NCBI RefSeq assembly: GCF_030680395.1
Contig: NZ_JAUXVR010000037.1
Location: 1-46,006 of the forward strand
Direction of reading: 5' to 3'
DNA length: 46,006 nt
Origin: Methylobacter sp.
GTDB lineage: Bacteria > Pseudomonadota > Gammaproteobacteria > Methylococcales > Methylomonadaceae
The notes below the pieces were generated by a model. That model searched no databases, was not told the origin of the DNA, and worked only from the letters and a program-made list of their open reading frames with translations. Numbering within the stretch: position 1 is the stretch's first letter; every line of letters starts with the position of its first letter. Positions 23,926 to 33,853 of this stretch are shown piece after piece. A program made the translations under genes and the position numbers.

Positions 23926-25034
23926 GCCGTCTCTCCTTCAGCCGTCGCAAGACTCAACATCGCAGCAGCAACTTCCGTCCAGTTTCGCGGTATTGCCTTA
24001 AGGTTTTCTGACCACTCCGGCCACCATCCTGAATCAAGACGCTTGCTTAAATCCACCATAGCGACATATAGCGAATTCACATCCTCAGGATTAAAGTAAA
24101 TTGCCTGATTCCCGCAAAGCGTTCGGGCGTAAGGCAGGTCAGGGCAAATAATCGGCAGGCCTATCCACATTGCTTCGACAAGCGGAAATCCGAAACTCTC
24201 GGAAAGAGAAAGAAATAACAGTGCATCTGCATTTTCATACGCCTTTATAACTTTATTTGGGGCGAGCCTGTCAACACAATGTATCCATGCTATTGCAGGG
24301 CTTGGATTCAAGTTTTCCGGAATGGTAAGCAACAATTCGGATACAGGCCATGTATTTGCCTGATCAGCTCGAATTGCACCCAATAGCTGATGATTTTTGT
24401 GCGGGTAAACTGCAGCCGGATAAAAAAGCCGCAAACCGGAGTCCGTACGAATATTTTTTTGAGTGCGTTTAAGCTGAGACTCAAGTAGCCAGCTTGGAGC
24501 AGGCTGTGCAATGACATGTACCCGCTCTCTGATTTTGGGATAAGTTTCAATAAGAGCCGCTTTCATGGCCTCCGTTTGAACAATGAACACCGAAACATAG
24601 TCTATATTAAGTCGGAACAACCAACGCGCTATCCAATACTTGATAGCGCCAAGTTGCCTGCCTGTACTTGCACCGTCCGTCAGCAGGGTGGTTTGAACAA
24701 AAACCGTCTGTTTCGTTTTAGTCCTGACCGGTATATCGCCCAGCACCAGCAACGGCGTAGCGCCGTCAAACTTGCTGCCGAATAGCGTGCATTCCAGCAA
24801 TCTTGAAATTGAATTGGGTAAATAGCGTTTGTAGCATATCAATTTGGTTTCATGACAAGCGGTTTCATAATTGGAAAGCTCGCCCCGAGACGGCAGGTGA
24901 ACCGCTTCCAATTTGTAACCCGGCAGCCGCTCAAAATTCGGCAGCAAAGACTGGAGAAGTTGCACGGCGCCAAGCCCGGCAATATTGGTAAGATGAAGAC
25001 GAACCGCCTTTCTTTCCCTGACGTGCTCAGTCAT
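23922..25034 (-). CDS. Glycosyltransferase, GT4/GT1-like (GT-B fold)
   Basis: A product of 370 residues from the ATG at 25034, chosen because it overlaps the upstream gene's stop by 8 bases; the longer frame runs into that gene. The C-terminal donor domain is recognisable: FYPAAVYPHKNHQLLGAI near 220, YENADALLFLSLSESFGFPLVEAMWIGLPIICPDLPYARTLCGNQAIYFNPED with the EX7E motif. This pattern is common for mannosyl- or rhamnosyltransferases of O-antigen loci. The acceptor and donor are unknown. It is coupled to the GT2 gene downstream by an ATGA overlap. Confidence 0.87.
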   Translation of the reverse strand: MTEHVRERKAVRLHLTNIAGLGAVQLLQSLLPNFERLPGYKLEAVHLPSRGELSNYETACHETKLICYKRYLPNSISRLLECTLFGSKFDGATPLLVLGDIPVRTKTKQTVFVQTTLLTDGASTGRQLGAIKYWIARWLFRLNIDYVSVFIVQTEAMKAALIETYPKIRERVHVIAQPAPSWLLESQLKRTQKNIRTDSGLRLFYPAAVYPHKNHQLLGAIRADQANTWPVSELLLTIPENLNPSPAIAWIHCVDRLAPNKVIKAYENADALLFLSLSESFGFPLVEAMWIGLPIICPDLPYARTLCGNQAIYFNPEDVNSLYVAMVDLSKRLDSGWWPEWSENLKAIPRNWTEVAAAMLSLATAEGETA

Positions 25035-26187
25035 AATCATACCAAGGACAAGAAGGCTTCGGTTGCATTGCGTTAGACAAATCATCTCTGAGCACATCGA
25101 ACATATAACGACCGGCCACGTCAGGCTCAAGCGCCGCACCAGCATTCCGGGCCGCAAGACGCATTTTTGCCCAATATTCCGGCGCATTGATCACATCATT
25201 CAATTTACACGCCAGATCAGACACATCTTCACTGGTAAAAATCACGCCGCATCGCCACTTTTCAATGACTGCTCCCGCGCCCACCCGGTCGCTGCAAATA
25301 ACCGGAACTCCCGCCATCAGTGCCTCATTAACGACGACTCCCCAACCATCATATCGGCTCGGCAGCACTAGAGCGTCATAATCGGCAATAACGGCTTGCG
25401 ATTCTCCGAAAGGAATCAAGCCGCAATACCGAACGGTAGACTGGTCGAAATCGAATTGATGGGAATCGCCATAACCGTAAGCATCAACTGTGACCGCGGC
25501 TCCATTTCCATTCAGGTTTCTAACCGCCTCGATCAATACATCCAACCCCTTGGTTGTAATCAATGTCCCGATAAAAATCAGTCTTAAACCGGTCTTTTTC
25601 GAATCGGTCGCCGGCGGTTCTGAACGAAGGCGTTCAGAACGCGGCACAAAGTACCCAAAGGGAAAGATTTTTTCCTTGGCTATGCCGATACTTCGATATT
25701 GCGATGCCGCAAGTGGTGAAATAGCGAAGACGCCGGCGATACGGCGGCTCAGCATCGCACCATAAAAACGGTATAAAATCGGGCGCAGTAATGCTTTAGC
25801 CCGATTAATGAGTTTATGCTTATCGGTTAGATAACCGGCAGAAATTGGAGAATAAGACTCCGAGATTAGAAACACTCTTAGCCCCATTGCTATGGCCAGC
25901 AATAACGTAACAATCAACCTCGGTTGTTCAAATGGACTGCCAAAAAGATGGACAGCATCTCGATGCGCCCGAAGCTGCTGAATAATATACTTGACCCACC
26001 CTTTTTGCGGAATCAGCTGGGGGGAAAGCGATGCCGCATGTCGATTCACCCAGCCTTGTAATTGCCGCGATGGATGTTCAGTCTTGGCGACATACACTGT
26101 TAGAGGGCATTTTGCCGCCTGTTGCAGCGCTTCCAACGTATATGACTGATGATCCGTTAAAATAGGATGCCAACTGACCACTTTCAA
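25027..26187 (-). CDS. Glycosyltransferase family 4
   Basis: A 386-residue GT-B enzyme. The N-terminal acceptor half is variable; the donor half contains RLIFIGTLITTKGLDVLIEAV near 200, then ADYDALVLPSRYDGWGVVVNEALMAGVPVICSDRVGAG, with the family 4 EX7E arrangement. The start and stop overlap both neighbouring transferase genes by a few bases, so 23038-27374 reads as one translationally coupled block of four transferases. No membrane segment is evident beyond a possible amphipathic stretch near residue 95. Confidence 0.88.
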   Translation of the reverse strand: MKVVSWHPILTDHQSYTLEALQQAAKCPLTVYVAKTEHPSRQLQGWVNRHAASLSPQLIPQKGWVKYIIQQLRAHRDAVHLFGSPFEQPRLIVTLLLAIAMGLRVFLISESYSPISAGYLTDKHKLINRAKALLRPILYRFYGAMLSRRIAGVFAISPLAASQYRSIGIAKEKIFPFGYFVPRSERLRSEPPATDSKKTGLRLIFIGTLITTKGLDVLIEAVRNLNGNGAAVTVDAYGYGDSHQFDFDQSTVRYCGLIPFGESQAVIADYDALVLPSRYDGWGVVVNEALMAGVPVICSDRVGAGAVIEKWRCGVIFTSEDVSDLACKLNDVINAPEYWAKMRLAARNAGAALEPDVAGRYMFDVLRDDLSNAMQPKPSCPWYDYD

Positions 26188-27374
26188 TGTTGCGCTCCAG
26201 TTGAAGACTCAAACAGGAACTCGCTCAGCATTTGACCCACTCTTTCCGGTGCGCAGATTGCCGATACGGCTTGCACGCCATTTAACGACAACGCCCTTGC
26301 TGCATCACGATTTTCTACAATCCAACGCAGCTTCTCGATCAACAGAGTTGAATCATTCATTTCCAGGTAGATGGCGCCCTCAGCAAGCACTTCTCGAACA
26401 TCGCTAATGTCCGTCGTGACGACGAGTATGCCTTGACTGGCGAATTCAATAACCTTGGACGGAAATGTCGTGTCTGCCTGTACACCTGAAATTGGCTTAA
26501 GGGATAGACCAATATGTGTATCCGTGAGTATCTGCCTGTATTCTTCGTCTGTTGTGCGGCCATACACAATGACTTCAGGGCTTCCAGTGTCATCAGCCAA
26601 CGCTTTAAACTGCTCAATACAATCGCCCTTGCCGGTAATCGTAAACCTTATATTTTTTGCCCAAGATGGGGATTTCTTACGTAATATACGGATTGCGTCA
26701 ATTAGCAACTGTGCACCGGTATCGTATGAAACCGTTCCACCAAGAAGAACGGTGATTGGCAATAAACCCCAGTTCGGCATTGTAGACGGTGCTTCCGAAG
26801 TTCCGTAACAACATAGAGTCGGCCGCAGTTTAGTCGCGCTTTCAAGCGCCTGACATGCAAGCAGTGCGCCTCCCGAGCACAGCGTATCGTAAAGCCCGCT
26901 TAAGATGCGTGACTTGATGCCTGATAAAGACCAATGGGTTAAATCTGTCTCACCATCCTCTAAATCCAATGCAGTCTCAATCCGAAGGATTTTTGTAAAA
27001 ACCAGGACGAACAAATAGGCCGGTATACGATTATAAAAAAGGACTGTTTTCGTGTTTATTTTTTTATGTAAGCGCCATAGCAGAGGAACGGAAGAAAATA
27101 ATGTCAGCAACTCGGAAAGAACGGGTAAGTGAAAAAAAGGCAAATAAATAACAGGCACCCCATCTAATCGACACACCTTGCTGCGAAAATACCGACCAGA
27201 GCCATCCTGCTTGCCGCGCCCCAAGCTGATCACTAATACACGGACTCCGGCTTTACGAGTAGCCTTAGATATATTAAAGACTTTGCGAGATGCAGCAGGG
27301 CTATCTGTCACGATGCCTCTTTCGAGGCGCGTTATATCATCAAGAGCATTACACATAAAAAAAAGATTATGCAT
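26184..27374 (-). CDS. Glycosyltransferase, GT4-like
   Basis: A 396-residue putative GT-B enzyme. The C-terminal half shows ITVLLGGTVSYDTGAQLLIDAI, FTITGKGDCIEQFKAL, then VQADTTFPSKVIEFASQGILVVTTDISDVREVL, a family 4 donor-site pattern with a divergent EX7E. An alternative start at the Met eight residues in is possible. It follows the acyltransferase gene by 2 bases and overlaps the next transferase in ATGA. The sugar specificity cannot be read from sequence. Confidence 0.82.
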   Translation of the reverse strand: MHNLFFMCNALDDITRLERGIVTDSPAASRKVFNISKATRKAGVRVLVISLGRGKQDGSGRYFRSKVCRLDGVPVIYLPFFHLPVLSELLTLFSSVPLLWRLHKKINTKTVLFYNRIPAYLFVLVFTKILRIETALDLEDGETDLTHWSLSGIKSRILSGLYDTLCSGGALLACQALESATKLRPTLCCYGTSEAPSTMPNWGLLPITVLLGGTVSYDTGAQLLIDAIRILRKKSPSWAKNIRFTITGKGDCIEQFKALADDTGSPEVIVYGRTTDEEYRQILTDTHIGLSLKPISGVQADTTFPSKVIEFASQGILVVTTDISDVREVLAEGAIYLEMNDSTLLIEKLRWIVENRDAARALSLNGVQAVSAICAPERVGQMLSEFLFESSTGAQH

Positions 27375-27376
27375 GT

Positions 27377-27865
27377 TTAAGTGAACTTCTTTTTGAATAC
27401 GGCAGACACACCAGCTATGAGTACGTTGGCCTGTACATCATGTTTGACCACCGAACCTACTGCGACAGATCCCGCCTCAGTATTGACGTCACTCAATATT
27501 CGGGAACCCGCGCCAATCACACAATCATCATTAATCATTATAGGTTTTATTGTTCCAGTACCGACTCGACGCGATGCCTTACCGATGCTATGCCCGTACT
27601 TAATAAACTCAATGGCCGGACCTATGTCACAGCATTCACCGATCAAAATAGGAACTTCCGTATGTGTGTAAAAAATCACACCAGGACTCAGCCAGGTATC
27701 GCGGCCAATACGAAGTTGGCCGCGACCATATATCCAGCCTCGGCCACATACCGAGACATTCTCGCCAATCTCAACATCACTTAATTTAAGGCATAGCCGC
27801 CTAAACCAGAAACACCGAGATGGCGGCAATATAAGCAGCAGAAAGTTTAATAAATGTCTAAGCAT
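27377..27865 (-). CDS. Acyltransferase with left-handed beta-helix (hexapeptide repeats)
   Basis: A 162-residue transferase of the WcaF/serine acetyltransferase-like group. After a hydrophobic start (MLRHLLNFLLLILPP) come hexapeptide repeats such as VEIGENVSVCGRG, LRIGRDTWLSPGVIF, then IMINDDCVIGAGSRILSDVNTEAGSVAVGSVVKHDV. The likely catalytic histidine lies in YGHSIGK. It probably adds an acetyl group to a sugar of the glycan, judging by its place at the head of a block of glycosyltransferase genes. Confidence 0.85.
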   Translation of the reverse strand: MLRHLLNFLLLILPPSRCFWFRRLCLKLSDVEIGENVSVCGRGWIYGRGQLRIGRDTWLSPGVIFYTHTEVPILIGECCDIGPAIEFIKYGHSIGKASRRVGTGTIKPIMINDDCVIGAGSRILSDVNTEAGSVAVGSVVKHDVQANVLIAGVSAVFKKKFT

Positions 27866-28397
27866 TTTTTATAGCCATAACAAACTGAAAAGCCACAGAT
27901 GGATTCGACCATGCTTTAATGCTTTTCCCTTGTTGAAAGCCCAACCGTCGACTATCTGTAGAAAATTTTCGTCCATTTAACACTATGATTTAAAATCGAT
28001 TTGGATATTCGAAGAATGTTCATTTCTCAACTTCATCATATAATTTAAGATTTTTATATTAAATATTGCCGATTTTAACCAATACCTTCCGTACCATACC
28101 GCCATGCGGCACTACCAATACGTTCTTATACTATTTAGTGCTTTTGAAAACGGGGGGCAACGATAATGGAAATAAAGAGGCGGACTTATGACTCATGGTT
28201 ATTAACCATAAAGAATCTATTTACATATTTTATCATTTTACGCACACCATGACGCATTTTAAACTTGTCTGCCAGCCTGATTTACTGAATGCCTTGAACG
28301 CATTTGCTCCCAAACCAAGTTGATCGGACGAAGCATTACGGGGGTTGAGCTCGCATAATCACACCAATCGGGCACTACATTCCTATACATAAATGTA
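27866..28397. other. AT-rich 532-base gap separating two halves of the polysaccharide locus
   Basis: No convincing gene is seen. The AT-rich middle (about 27950-28250) could hold the promoter for the downstream transferase block on the minus strand. Near 28260-28340 a minus-strand frame gives GLGANAFKAFSKSGW before a stop; it looks like decayed coding sequence but matches no family that I recognise. Confidence 0.4.
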
Positions 28398-29387
28398 TTA
28401 TGCAGCCACATCCTCCGCCGACAGCACGAACGCCCTAGGCTTAAATTCCAAGTCTCGCGTCGCCTCAGCGTGATCAAACACCAAATCATGGTTCATACGC
28501 TCGGCCATGGCAGCCGACCACTGCCGATAGCGCTGCAAGCGGCGTAACATAGCCACCGCCAGACGGAAAGTCCAAAGCGGGACAGTCAGCAAGCGCCGAC
28601 GGCGGCAGAGGGCGGAAAAAACACGAGCGACCATATTGCGATAAGTGAGCGTCTCGCCACCGGAAATGTTATACGCTCTGTTCGCCGCGCAAGGCGCCTG
28701 CAAAGCGGCCAGACATGCACCTGCTACATCCGCGACATGAATAGGCTGACGCAGGCCGTTTGCCTGACCAAATAAGGGAAAGAAGCCAAACCGCCGGATG
28801 AAGCGCGCAATCTCGGCGATATTTTTGTCCCTCCCCAAACCATAAATCAGCGTAGGACGCAGAATCACCCACTCCACTCCGCGGTTTTCCGCCCACTCCC
28901 GCACACGTGTTTCCGCATCAGCAAGCCGACGTGCTATGGCCTGCTCCTCCTGATCGGTAGAATCATCCTTGGTGAACCGACTGGTAGAAGACAATACCAC
29001 CACACGCTTCGCACCCTGCGCATCGAGCCAGGCAAAATAGTCCGGCAGCACCCAAATAGGTGCGGCACAAATCCAAAACGAAACACTCGCCTCGCCTGCA
29101 CGAGGTAGATCCAGCGACGCAGTGGTTGCCATTTGATGGCTTGGCTGAATGGCTACCGGTTTTGTCAGAGGAGATGATAAAGAGGCGGCAAGCTGTCGCC
29201 ACTCCACCTTATCATCAAGCAGTCCAACCGCGTTCCGCGAGAACGCCGCCACCCGCCATCCTGCTTGCGTCAGCATCGGCAGCAAACAGACTCCCACCGA
29301 ACTGGTTGCACCAAGAACTCCTACGAGGTTTAGTTGTAACTCATCACCCTCTGGGTGAGAGGCAATGGAAATCGCATTATTCGTCAC
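28398..29387 (-). CDS. NAD-dependent epimerase/dehydratase family protein
   Basis: A 329-residue extended SDR-like protein. The GTG at 29387 is chosen as start: it lies just before the nucleotide-binding strand LVGVLGATSSVG and overlaps the previous gene by 11 bases, while the longer frame only shadows that gene. Other marks are VVVLSSTSRF, VEWVILRPTLIYGLGRDKNIAEI and QPIHVADVAGACLAAL; the usual YxxxK pair is not obvious, so catalytic activity is uncertain. It resembles the WbpV-like reductases of lipopolysaccharide loci, here paired with a GT2 gene. Confidence 0.78.
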   Translation of the reverse strand: MTNNAISIASHPEGDELQLNLVGVLGATSSVGVCLLPMLTQAGWRVAAFSRNAVGLLDDKVEWRQLAASLSSPLTKPVAIQPSHQMATTASLDLPRAGEASVSFWICAAPIWVLPDYFAWLDAQGAKRVVVLSSTSRFTKDDSTDQEEQAIARRLADAETRVREWAENRGVEWVILRPTLIYGLGRDKNIAEIARFIRRFGFFPLFGQANGLRQPIHVADVAGACLAALQAPCAANRAYNISGGETLTYRNMVARVFSALCRRRRLLTVPLWTFRLAVAMLRRLQRYRQWSAAMAERMNHDLVFDHAEATRDLEFKPRAFVLSAEDVAA

Positions 29388-30273
29388 AGCCAAACCCCAA
29401 CGCCCGACCGGCACGCCTGGCCGAGTAGTAAGTAGCCATAAGGCCAAACCGCAGCCACACGCCGACTACAACCAACCCCATCAGCACCCCCGGATACTGG
29501 TGCCGAAAGAATTTCTTGTAAAACCGTATCATTCCCTTATGCTTGTGCCACTCAACAAACACCGGACGGCTTCTTCCGCAAACGCCTAATGCATGGATGA
29601 TTTGCGCCGACGGAACGAACAGAATCTTCCATCCTTTTTGTCGAAAGCGCATGCACCAGTCCAGATCTTCGCAATGTAAAAAATAACCTTCGTCCCATTC
29701 GCCAACATCCTGCATCGCCTCACGCTTGACCATCATGCAAGCACCGGAGATTGCCTCCACCTCAATGGGACAATCCGGCAGCGGTTGACTGTGCAAGTGA
29801 AAATCAAAGAATAGGCGCGGCCACCGATCCGAAAAACGCCCCAACCCAAATACTCGCACAAAAGAACGCCAAGGCGTGGGGACGGCCCTGCGACTACCCG
29901 CTTGTTCGGTTCCATCCAAATTGGTAATAAAGCCTCCTGTCATACCCACGCTCTGATCTTCATTCATCGCGTCCAATAGTCCGGCCAAGGCGCCCGGTTT
30001 GAAAGAACAGTCAGGATTAAGGAACAATAAAAATTGTGCAGAAGCAACACGCGCGCCAATATTACAAGCCGTAGCGAAACCAACGTTGGTTGTATTTCTA
30101 ATAATCCGTACGCACGGCAAGCCCTGCAAGGCATCCAAACTACCATCCCTTGATGCATTATCAATCACGATAATTTCGATTTCCAAGGGGCAATTGAGCA
30201 AAGAATCGACACAGCTACGCAATAACTCCCCTGCGTTATAATTGACAATGATTGTTGAGATGACGACTCTCAT
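29377..30273 (-). CDS. Glycosyltransferase family 2, rhamnosyltransferase-like
   Basis: A 298-residue GT-A enzyme. It opens with STIIVNYNAGELLRSCVDSLL, then IDNASRDGSLDAL, NTTNVGFATACNIGA, LFLNPDC as the metal-site DXD equivalent, and ISGACMMVKREAM ... DEGYFLHCEDLDWCMRFRQKGW, which is typical of WbbL/RfbF-like rhamnosyltransferases. A hydrophobic segment near residues 262-280 suggests membrane association. The 287 bases upstream (30274-30560) hold no gene that I recognise, although a minus-strand frame ending 2 bases before the ATG may be the tail of a lost gene. Confidence 0.9.
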   Translation of the reverse strand: MRVVISTIIVNYNAGELLRSCVDSLLNCPLEIEIIVIDNASRDGSLDALQGLPCVRIIRNTTNVGFATACNIGARVASAQFLLFLNPDCSFKPGALAGLLDAMNEDQSVGMTGGFITNLDGTEQAGSRRAVPTPWRSFVRVFGLGRFSDRWPRLFFDFHLHSQPLPDCPIEVEAISGACMMVKREAMQDVGEWDEGYFLHCEDLDWCMRFRQKGWKILFVPSAQIIHALGVCGRSRPVFVEWHKHKGMIRFYKKFFRHQYPGVLMGLVVVGVWLRFGLMATYYSARRAGRALGFGCDE

Positions 30274-30560
30274 ATTTATTTTCTACCAAGTTTTGTTTTA
30301 ATCATCAACTTCTCCAACTGCCGCCAAACTTCATTAATTGAAGCGGCGGACACATAACAGTATTCCTGAATAATAATACAGATACACAAACTATAATCAC
30401 TTTCTCAAGCAGTGTATCCATTGTCAATACAAAAAATGAACAACAACTTCGTACGGACAAGTCAGCAGCGAATCAACACAGATAGAGTGGATAACACATT
30501 CGGCGAGATTCTGGCTTTTCCTCAGTTTGTGTAAACGCATCCCAACAGATTAAATGGTCT

Positions 30561-31026
30561 TTACCTCAGCCACTTTCTAAGTTTCCGGCAGCCGGAAAAC
30601 GCTTTCCAAGTTCGGGAAGCTCTTAAAGCGGGTTTTTCCGGCAACAGCTCATGTATTGCCGCGATGTGAAAGCAATAATTCGGCGTTTTACGCCATAGCG
30701 CAATTTGTTGAATCGGTTGGCATAGGCTCGATAAAAGCTTCTGCTGCCTGTGGCGGTATCGAAACATCCATCCCGATCCAGCATCCGGATAAACTACCTT
30801 TATCGATTCCAAAATCGGGCCATGTGGGCGCATCCGGTGGGAAATCTGAAGTTGCATCGACGAATCTCTCGGGGAAAATTTCCGAAGATTCTAACCCTCT
30901 GCCGTATAGCGCTAAAAATTCAGTTTCCGGAGGAATCGCAAGCCCGGGATGGGCGTCCGGCATAAGACGCAATAATGTGGTACCTGATCGAGGGGCGCCG
31001 ACAATGACAGGCATGGGAAATAACAT
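30561..31026 (-). pseudogene. Sulfotransferase pseudogene with two frameshifts
   Basis: The N-terminus MPVIVGAPRSGTTLLRLM carries the PAPS 5'-phosphosulfate-binding motif of the sulfotransferase family, followed by DAHPGLAIPPETEFL. The frame then breaks twice: after QAAEAF the family-like sequence continues in a second frame as YRAYANRFNKLRYG (one T missing in a T run), then in a third as KTPNYCFHIAAIHELLPE. After that the sequence turns into a palindromic GCCGGAAAA ... TTTTCCGGC segment and ends at TAA 30561. The normal length is nearly 300 residues, so the C-terminal half, including the 3'-phosphate site, is lost. Confidence 0.85.
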
Positions 31027-31154
31027 CTAAATACTCATTAATAAAAACGGGGCATTCAGATGTCCGGAATGCATATAATTTTTCTACGCTACGCCTGCCT
31101 AAGAGGCCAATCCGTCATCCGGAACCGCAAGCCCAGATTTAATATTTGTGTAAT

Positions 31155-32093
31155 TCACAAGCCATTGCGTTTACCGTTTATGCCCCTCAAGCCATCAATC
31201 ACACCTAGAGACATCATTTTTAGGCATGTCAAACGATTTTCTGCTGTCCAGCTAAAGAAAACCGCCATTTTTAAACATCTGGCAATATCGGCAATTTTCC
31301 AGTTCAACGGCATATACCTCCGACGGTACAGTAATACGCTGTTGCGAAACATATAGTAATACCGAAAAGGTTTGTGAAAAGGCACCGTCCGCTTACGCAA
31401 AAACCAAACTTCCCTTCGCTGCTCTCCAAGCGCATGTGTCATCACCGCGCCACATAGCCCGAATATTTGCAATCCTTTGGATTTTGCACGAAAGCACCAT
31501 TCCGTATCCACATGATCAATAAACAGGCTTTCATCCATTAGCCCAACAGTTTCCAGTACTGCAATTGGCAGTAATGACCCGGAAGAAACCAAAAAATCCG
31601 CATCCACAATGGATGTATTATTCTCGCATCCACAATGAATAAAACGAAACATCCCGACTTTTACAAATCGGGATAACACACCATTCTCTGCATCGCGGTA
31701 TTGAGGACCAATTGCCGCGACCTGAATACCTTTTTCATTCAATGCGGCACAGGCGGATCGCAATCGAATCACCATATCCACCCCTACCTGACTGTCCTGG
31801 TCCAGCAACAATACAAATTTTGAGCTTTGCTCAATTGCGCGCCTAATCCCGATATTATGGGCAGCACCGATCCCCAAATTTTCTTCCTGCTGGAGCAGGT
31901 GCAATTTTGCATTTGCCTGATCTTCAAGTTTATCGAACCAGCTAGGTGAAAAATTTGACGAAGCATTATCTACAATAAAAATATCAGATACTTGATCAGA
32001 AACGGCTTGAATTGCAGCACGAAGAGCTTCGGTGTCGGGATTGTAGGTAACCAACACTGCAGACACATCGTGACAATAATTTTCATTTACCAT
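31155..32093 (-). CDS. Glycosyltransferase family 2, rhamnosyltransferase (RfbF-like)
   Basis: A 312-residue GT-A enzyme of the dTDP-rhamnosyl transferase type: VSAVLVTYNPDTEALRAAI, IFIVDNASSN, ENLGIGAAHNIGI, FVLLLDQDSQVG (DQDS metal site), and LFIDHVDTEWCFRAKSKGLQIFG. These features fit rhamnosyltransferases, although a rhamnose supply would need the rml genes, of which only a decayed rfbC end is seen in the window. A 70-base gap separates it from gtrA upstream on the minus strand. Confidence 0.88.
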   Translation of the reverse strand: MVNENYCHDVSAVLVTYNPDTEALRAAIQAVSDQVSDIFIVDNASSNFSPSWFDKLEDQANAKLHLLQQEENLGIGAAHNIGIRRAIEQSSKFVLLLDQDSQVGVDMVIRLRSACAALNEKGIQVAAIGPQYRDAENGVLSRFVKVGMFRFIHCGCENNTSIVDADFLVSSGSLLPIAVLETVGLMDESLFIDHVDTEWCFRAKSKGLQIFGLCGAVMTHALGEQRREVWFLRKRTVPFHKPFRYYYMFRNSVLLYRRRYMPLNWKIADIARCLKMAVFFSWTAENRLTCLKMMSLGVIDGLRGINGKRNGL

Positions 32094-32163
32094 GATTCGT
32101 TCGAAATTTAAAAGAGACGAAATAGTTCTTGTCTAAGAACACCTGACGTCTTTTGGTAACCTA

Positions 32164-32565
32164 TCATCGAAATGACCAACGCTTATGGCCGATATAACTG
32201 GTGAACACGGGCACAGCCACACCGGTTGCATGGGCTATTTCCCGCACGTACAATCTTACCCCCAGCGATGGCAAGAGGTAATGCGCCAAGCCCATACTAA
32301 TGCCCCAGGTTTGTAATATGGCAACCAGATTCACAAGAACAAAGAACAAAGCAGAACGACGTATTGATTGCTGACTCTTTTTGAATACAAAGAGCTTGGC
32401 TAGCACAAAAGCCGTAATCATCCCTGTAAGATAGGCAAAAATCACGGCTGAAGAAAAATCAAAATGCTGACTGTAAAGAATTCTGGAGCTAAAGTTTACG
32501 GCGGCAGCAGTCCCTCCAGTCAACAAAAAAATCATGAACTGTTTTGAGAAGAAGTGCTTAATCAC
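32164..32565 (-). CDS. GtrA family membrane protein
   Basis: A 133-residue protein with four hydrophobic helices (about residues 9-28, 37-55, 72-92 and 103-124), the standard GtrA topology. The start is GTG at 32565, overlapping the TGA of the upstream gene in GTGA; the longer frame would be a shadow. Marks are [43 protein letters not shown] and the end YIGHKRWSF. GtrA proteins are linked to moving polyprenyl-phosphate sugars across the membrane; in Mycobacterium tuberculosis the GtrA protein Rv3789 is encoded beside DprE1. Here it is four genes from DprE1, so the same partnership is plausible. Confidence 0.88.
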   Translation of the reverse strand: MIKHFFSKQFMIFLLTGGTAAAVNFSSRILYSQHFDFSSAVIFAYLTGMITAFVLAKLFVFKKSQQSIRRSALFFVLVNLVAILQTWGISMGLAHYLLPSLGVRLYVREIAHATGVAVPVFTSYIGHKRWSFR

Positions 32566-33851
32566 ACCATCGCGTCCTTGGCCATTTTCCGCCCGAAACC
32601 AATACTTTCGGATATCCCTCTGTCTTCCGGATAATAATAAGACGTATCGGCAACCCATAAACCTTTAACCGGCAGTGCAACTGGAGGCAGCTTATCAAGA
32701 TAACCGGGATCACAGATAGGTTGCGCATAACGGTAACGACTCGACCGCAGCTCAATAAAGTCTTCGTCGGACAGCTCTGGATTAATCTTTTTCAAGTAGC
32801 TGCGCACTTTGTCGAGGAAGACTTGATCCGATTCAGCAAATTTCGGGTGCTCACCGGGCATATAAAAAGGGACATAAACGATGTGCTGATCCAACGGCCG
32901 CAAATTGCTGTATTCCACCAAGCCTGGGATGTCCATTTCAGGGTCATTGGTGTTTAACCAGAAGTTCCCGGTCAATGCTTTACGCAGCTTGACGATCACG
33001 CAGACCACTGCGATATTATTAATCAACCGGAAGCTATCCAGGATGTCGGCCGGCAAATCGGGCATCAGTCTTGGCACATAGGGCAGCGGAATGGTACTGA
33101 TCACCTTGTCGAACATTTCGATGTGTCCTGCCACCTCAACGCCCCGCACTTGCCCTTCTTCGATGACAACTTTGCTAATCGCTGATTTAAGTCGAATCTC
33201 GCCGCCGTGCGCTTCAATATCAGCGCGCATTGCTTGAAGCAGTGTTTCCGATCCGCCTTCCAAGTAGCCCAGCTTTTCGCGGAACAGACTGTAGCGCGAC
33301 CTACCGATACGCCGAATCCGGCTCCAGATCCATGCTGCCGACAGGTTATCGGTGTAATCGTAGAACTTGTAGTCAAACAGCCTGCGCCACAAGACTTCAT
33401 AAGCTTCCGCGCCCACCCAGCGTTTGATCCAACCACTCGCTTCGACATGATCCAGCGGCTTCCAGTCGTTGCGTTTGGTGCACAGGAAAGCGTGGAGACC
33501 ATAGCGGAATTTAGCAGCCAGACTTAAACCTTTAAACTTTAAAAGTGCAACCGGATTGCCCCACGGCTGCAAGCGCCCCTGATACCAGTAGCCCATTTTT
33601 GTTTCTACCCAGTGCATCTTGTCGGCCAAAGCCAGTTCGTCCAACATCATCAGGAAAGCATGGTCGGAGATGCAATGAAAATGGTAGTAACGTTCAATGG
33701 ACAGGCCGGAGAAATCGAACGCAGCGGTCATCCCGCCTATTCTGTCATCCGCTTCAAAAACCGTCGGATGATAGCCGTCACGCGCCAATTGATAAGCCAC
33801 AGCCAAACCCATCGGCCCTGCACCTAAAACCGCAATACGTTGCTTATTCAT
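32562..33851 (-). CDS. NAD(P)/FAD-dependent oxidoreductase (amine oxidase / UDP-Galp mutase-like)
   Basis: A 429-residue flavoprotein. The N-terminal dinucleotide motif is [21 protein letters not shown] at residues 6-26, ending its fold in [15 protein letters not shown]; the C-terminal FAD contact region is [27 protein letters not shown]. The fold resembles protoporphyrinogen oxidase and UDP-galactopyranose mutase. Genes of this sort are frequent in polysaccharide loci beside gtrA and an epimerase, but their reaction is not established. It starts 2 bases after the epimerase gene and is coupled to gtrA. Confidence 0.85.
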   Translation of the reverse strand: MNKQRIAVLGAGPMGLAVAYQLARDGYHPTVFEADDRIGGMTAAFDFSGLSIERYYHFHCISDHAFLMMLDELALADKMHWVETKMGYWYQGRLQPWGNPVALLKFKGLSLAAKFRYGLHAFLCTKRNDWKPLDHVEASGWIKRWVGAEAYEVLWRRLFDYKFYDYTDNLSAAWIWSRIRRIGRSRYSLFREKLGYLEGGSETLLQAMRADIEAHGGEIRLKSAISKVVIEEGQVRGVEVAGHIEMFDKVISTIPLPYVPRLMPDLPADILDSFRLINNIAVVCVIVKLRKALTGNFWLNTNDPEMDIPGLVEYSNLRPLDQHIVYVPFYMPGEHPKFAESDQVFLDKVRSYLKKINPELSDEDFIELRSSRYRYAQPICDPGYLDKLPPVALPVKGLWVADTSYYYPEDRGISESIGFGRKMAKDAMV

Positions 33852-33853
33852 AC

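Noticed and set aside
28259-28489. 76-codon minus-strand frame overlapping the epimerase end
   Set aside because: It overlaps a good gene out of frame, and its composition (rich in R, W, C and M) is unlike real proteins of the locus.
30274-30560. Small minus-strand frames just upstream of the GT2 gene at 29377-30273
   Set aside because: Two overlapping frames of about 40 codons were read, but neither shows a recognisable domain; they could be the tail of a lost gene but cannot be supported.
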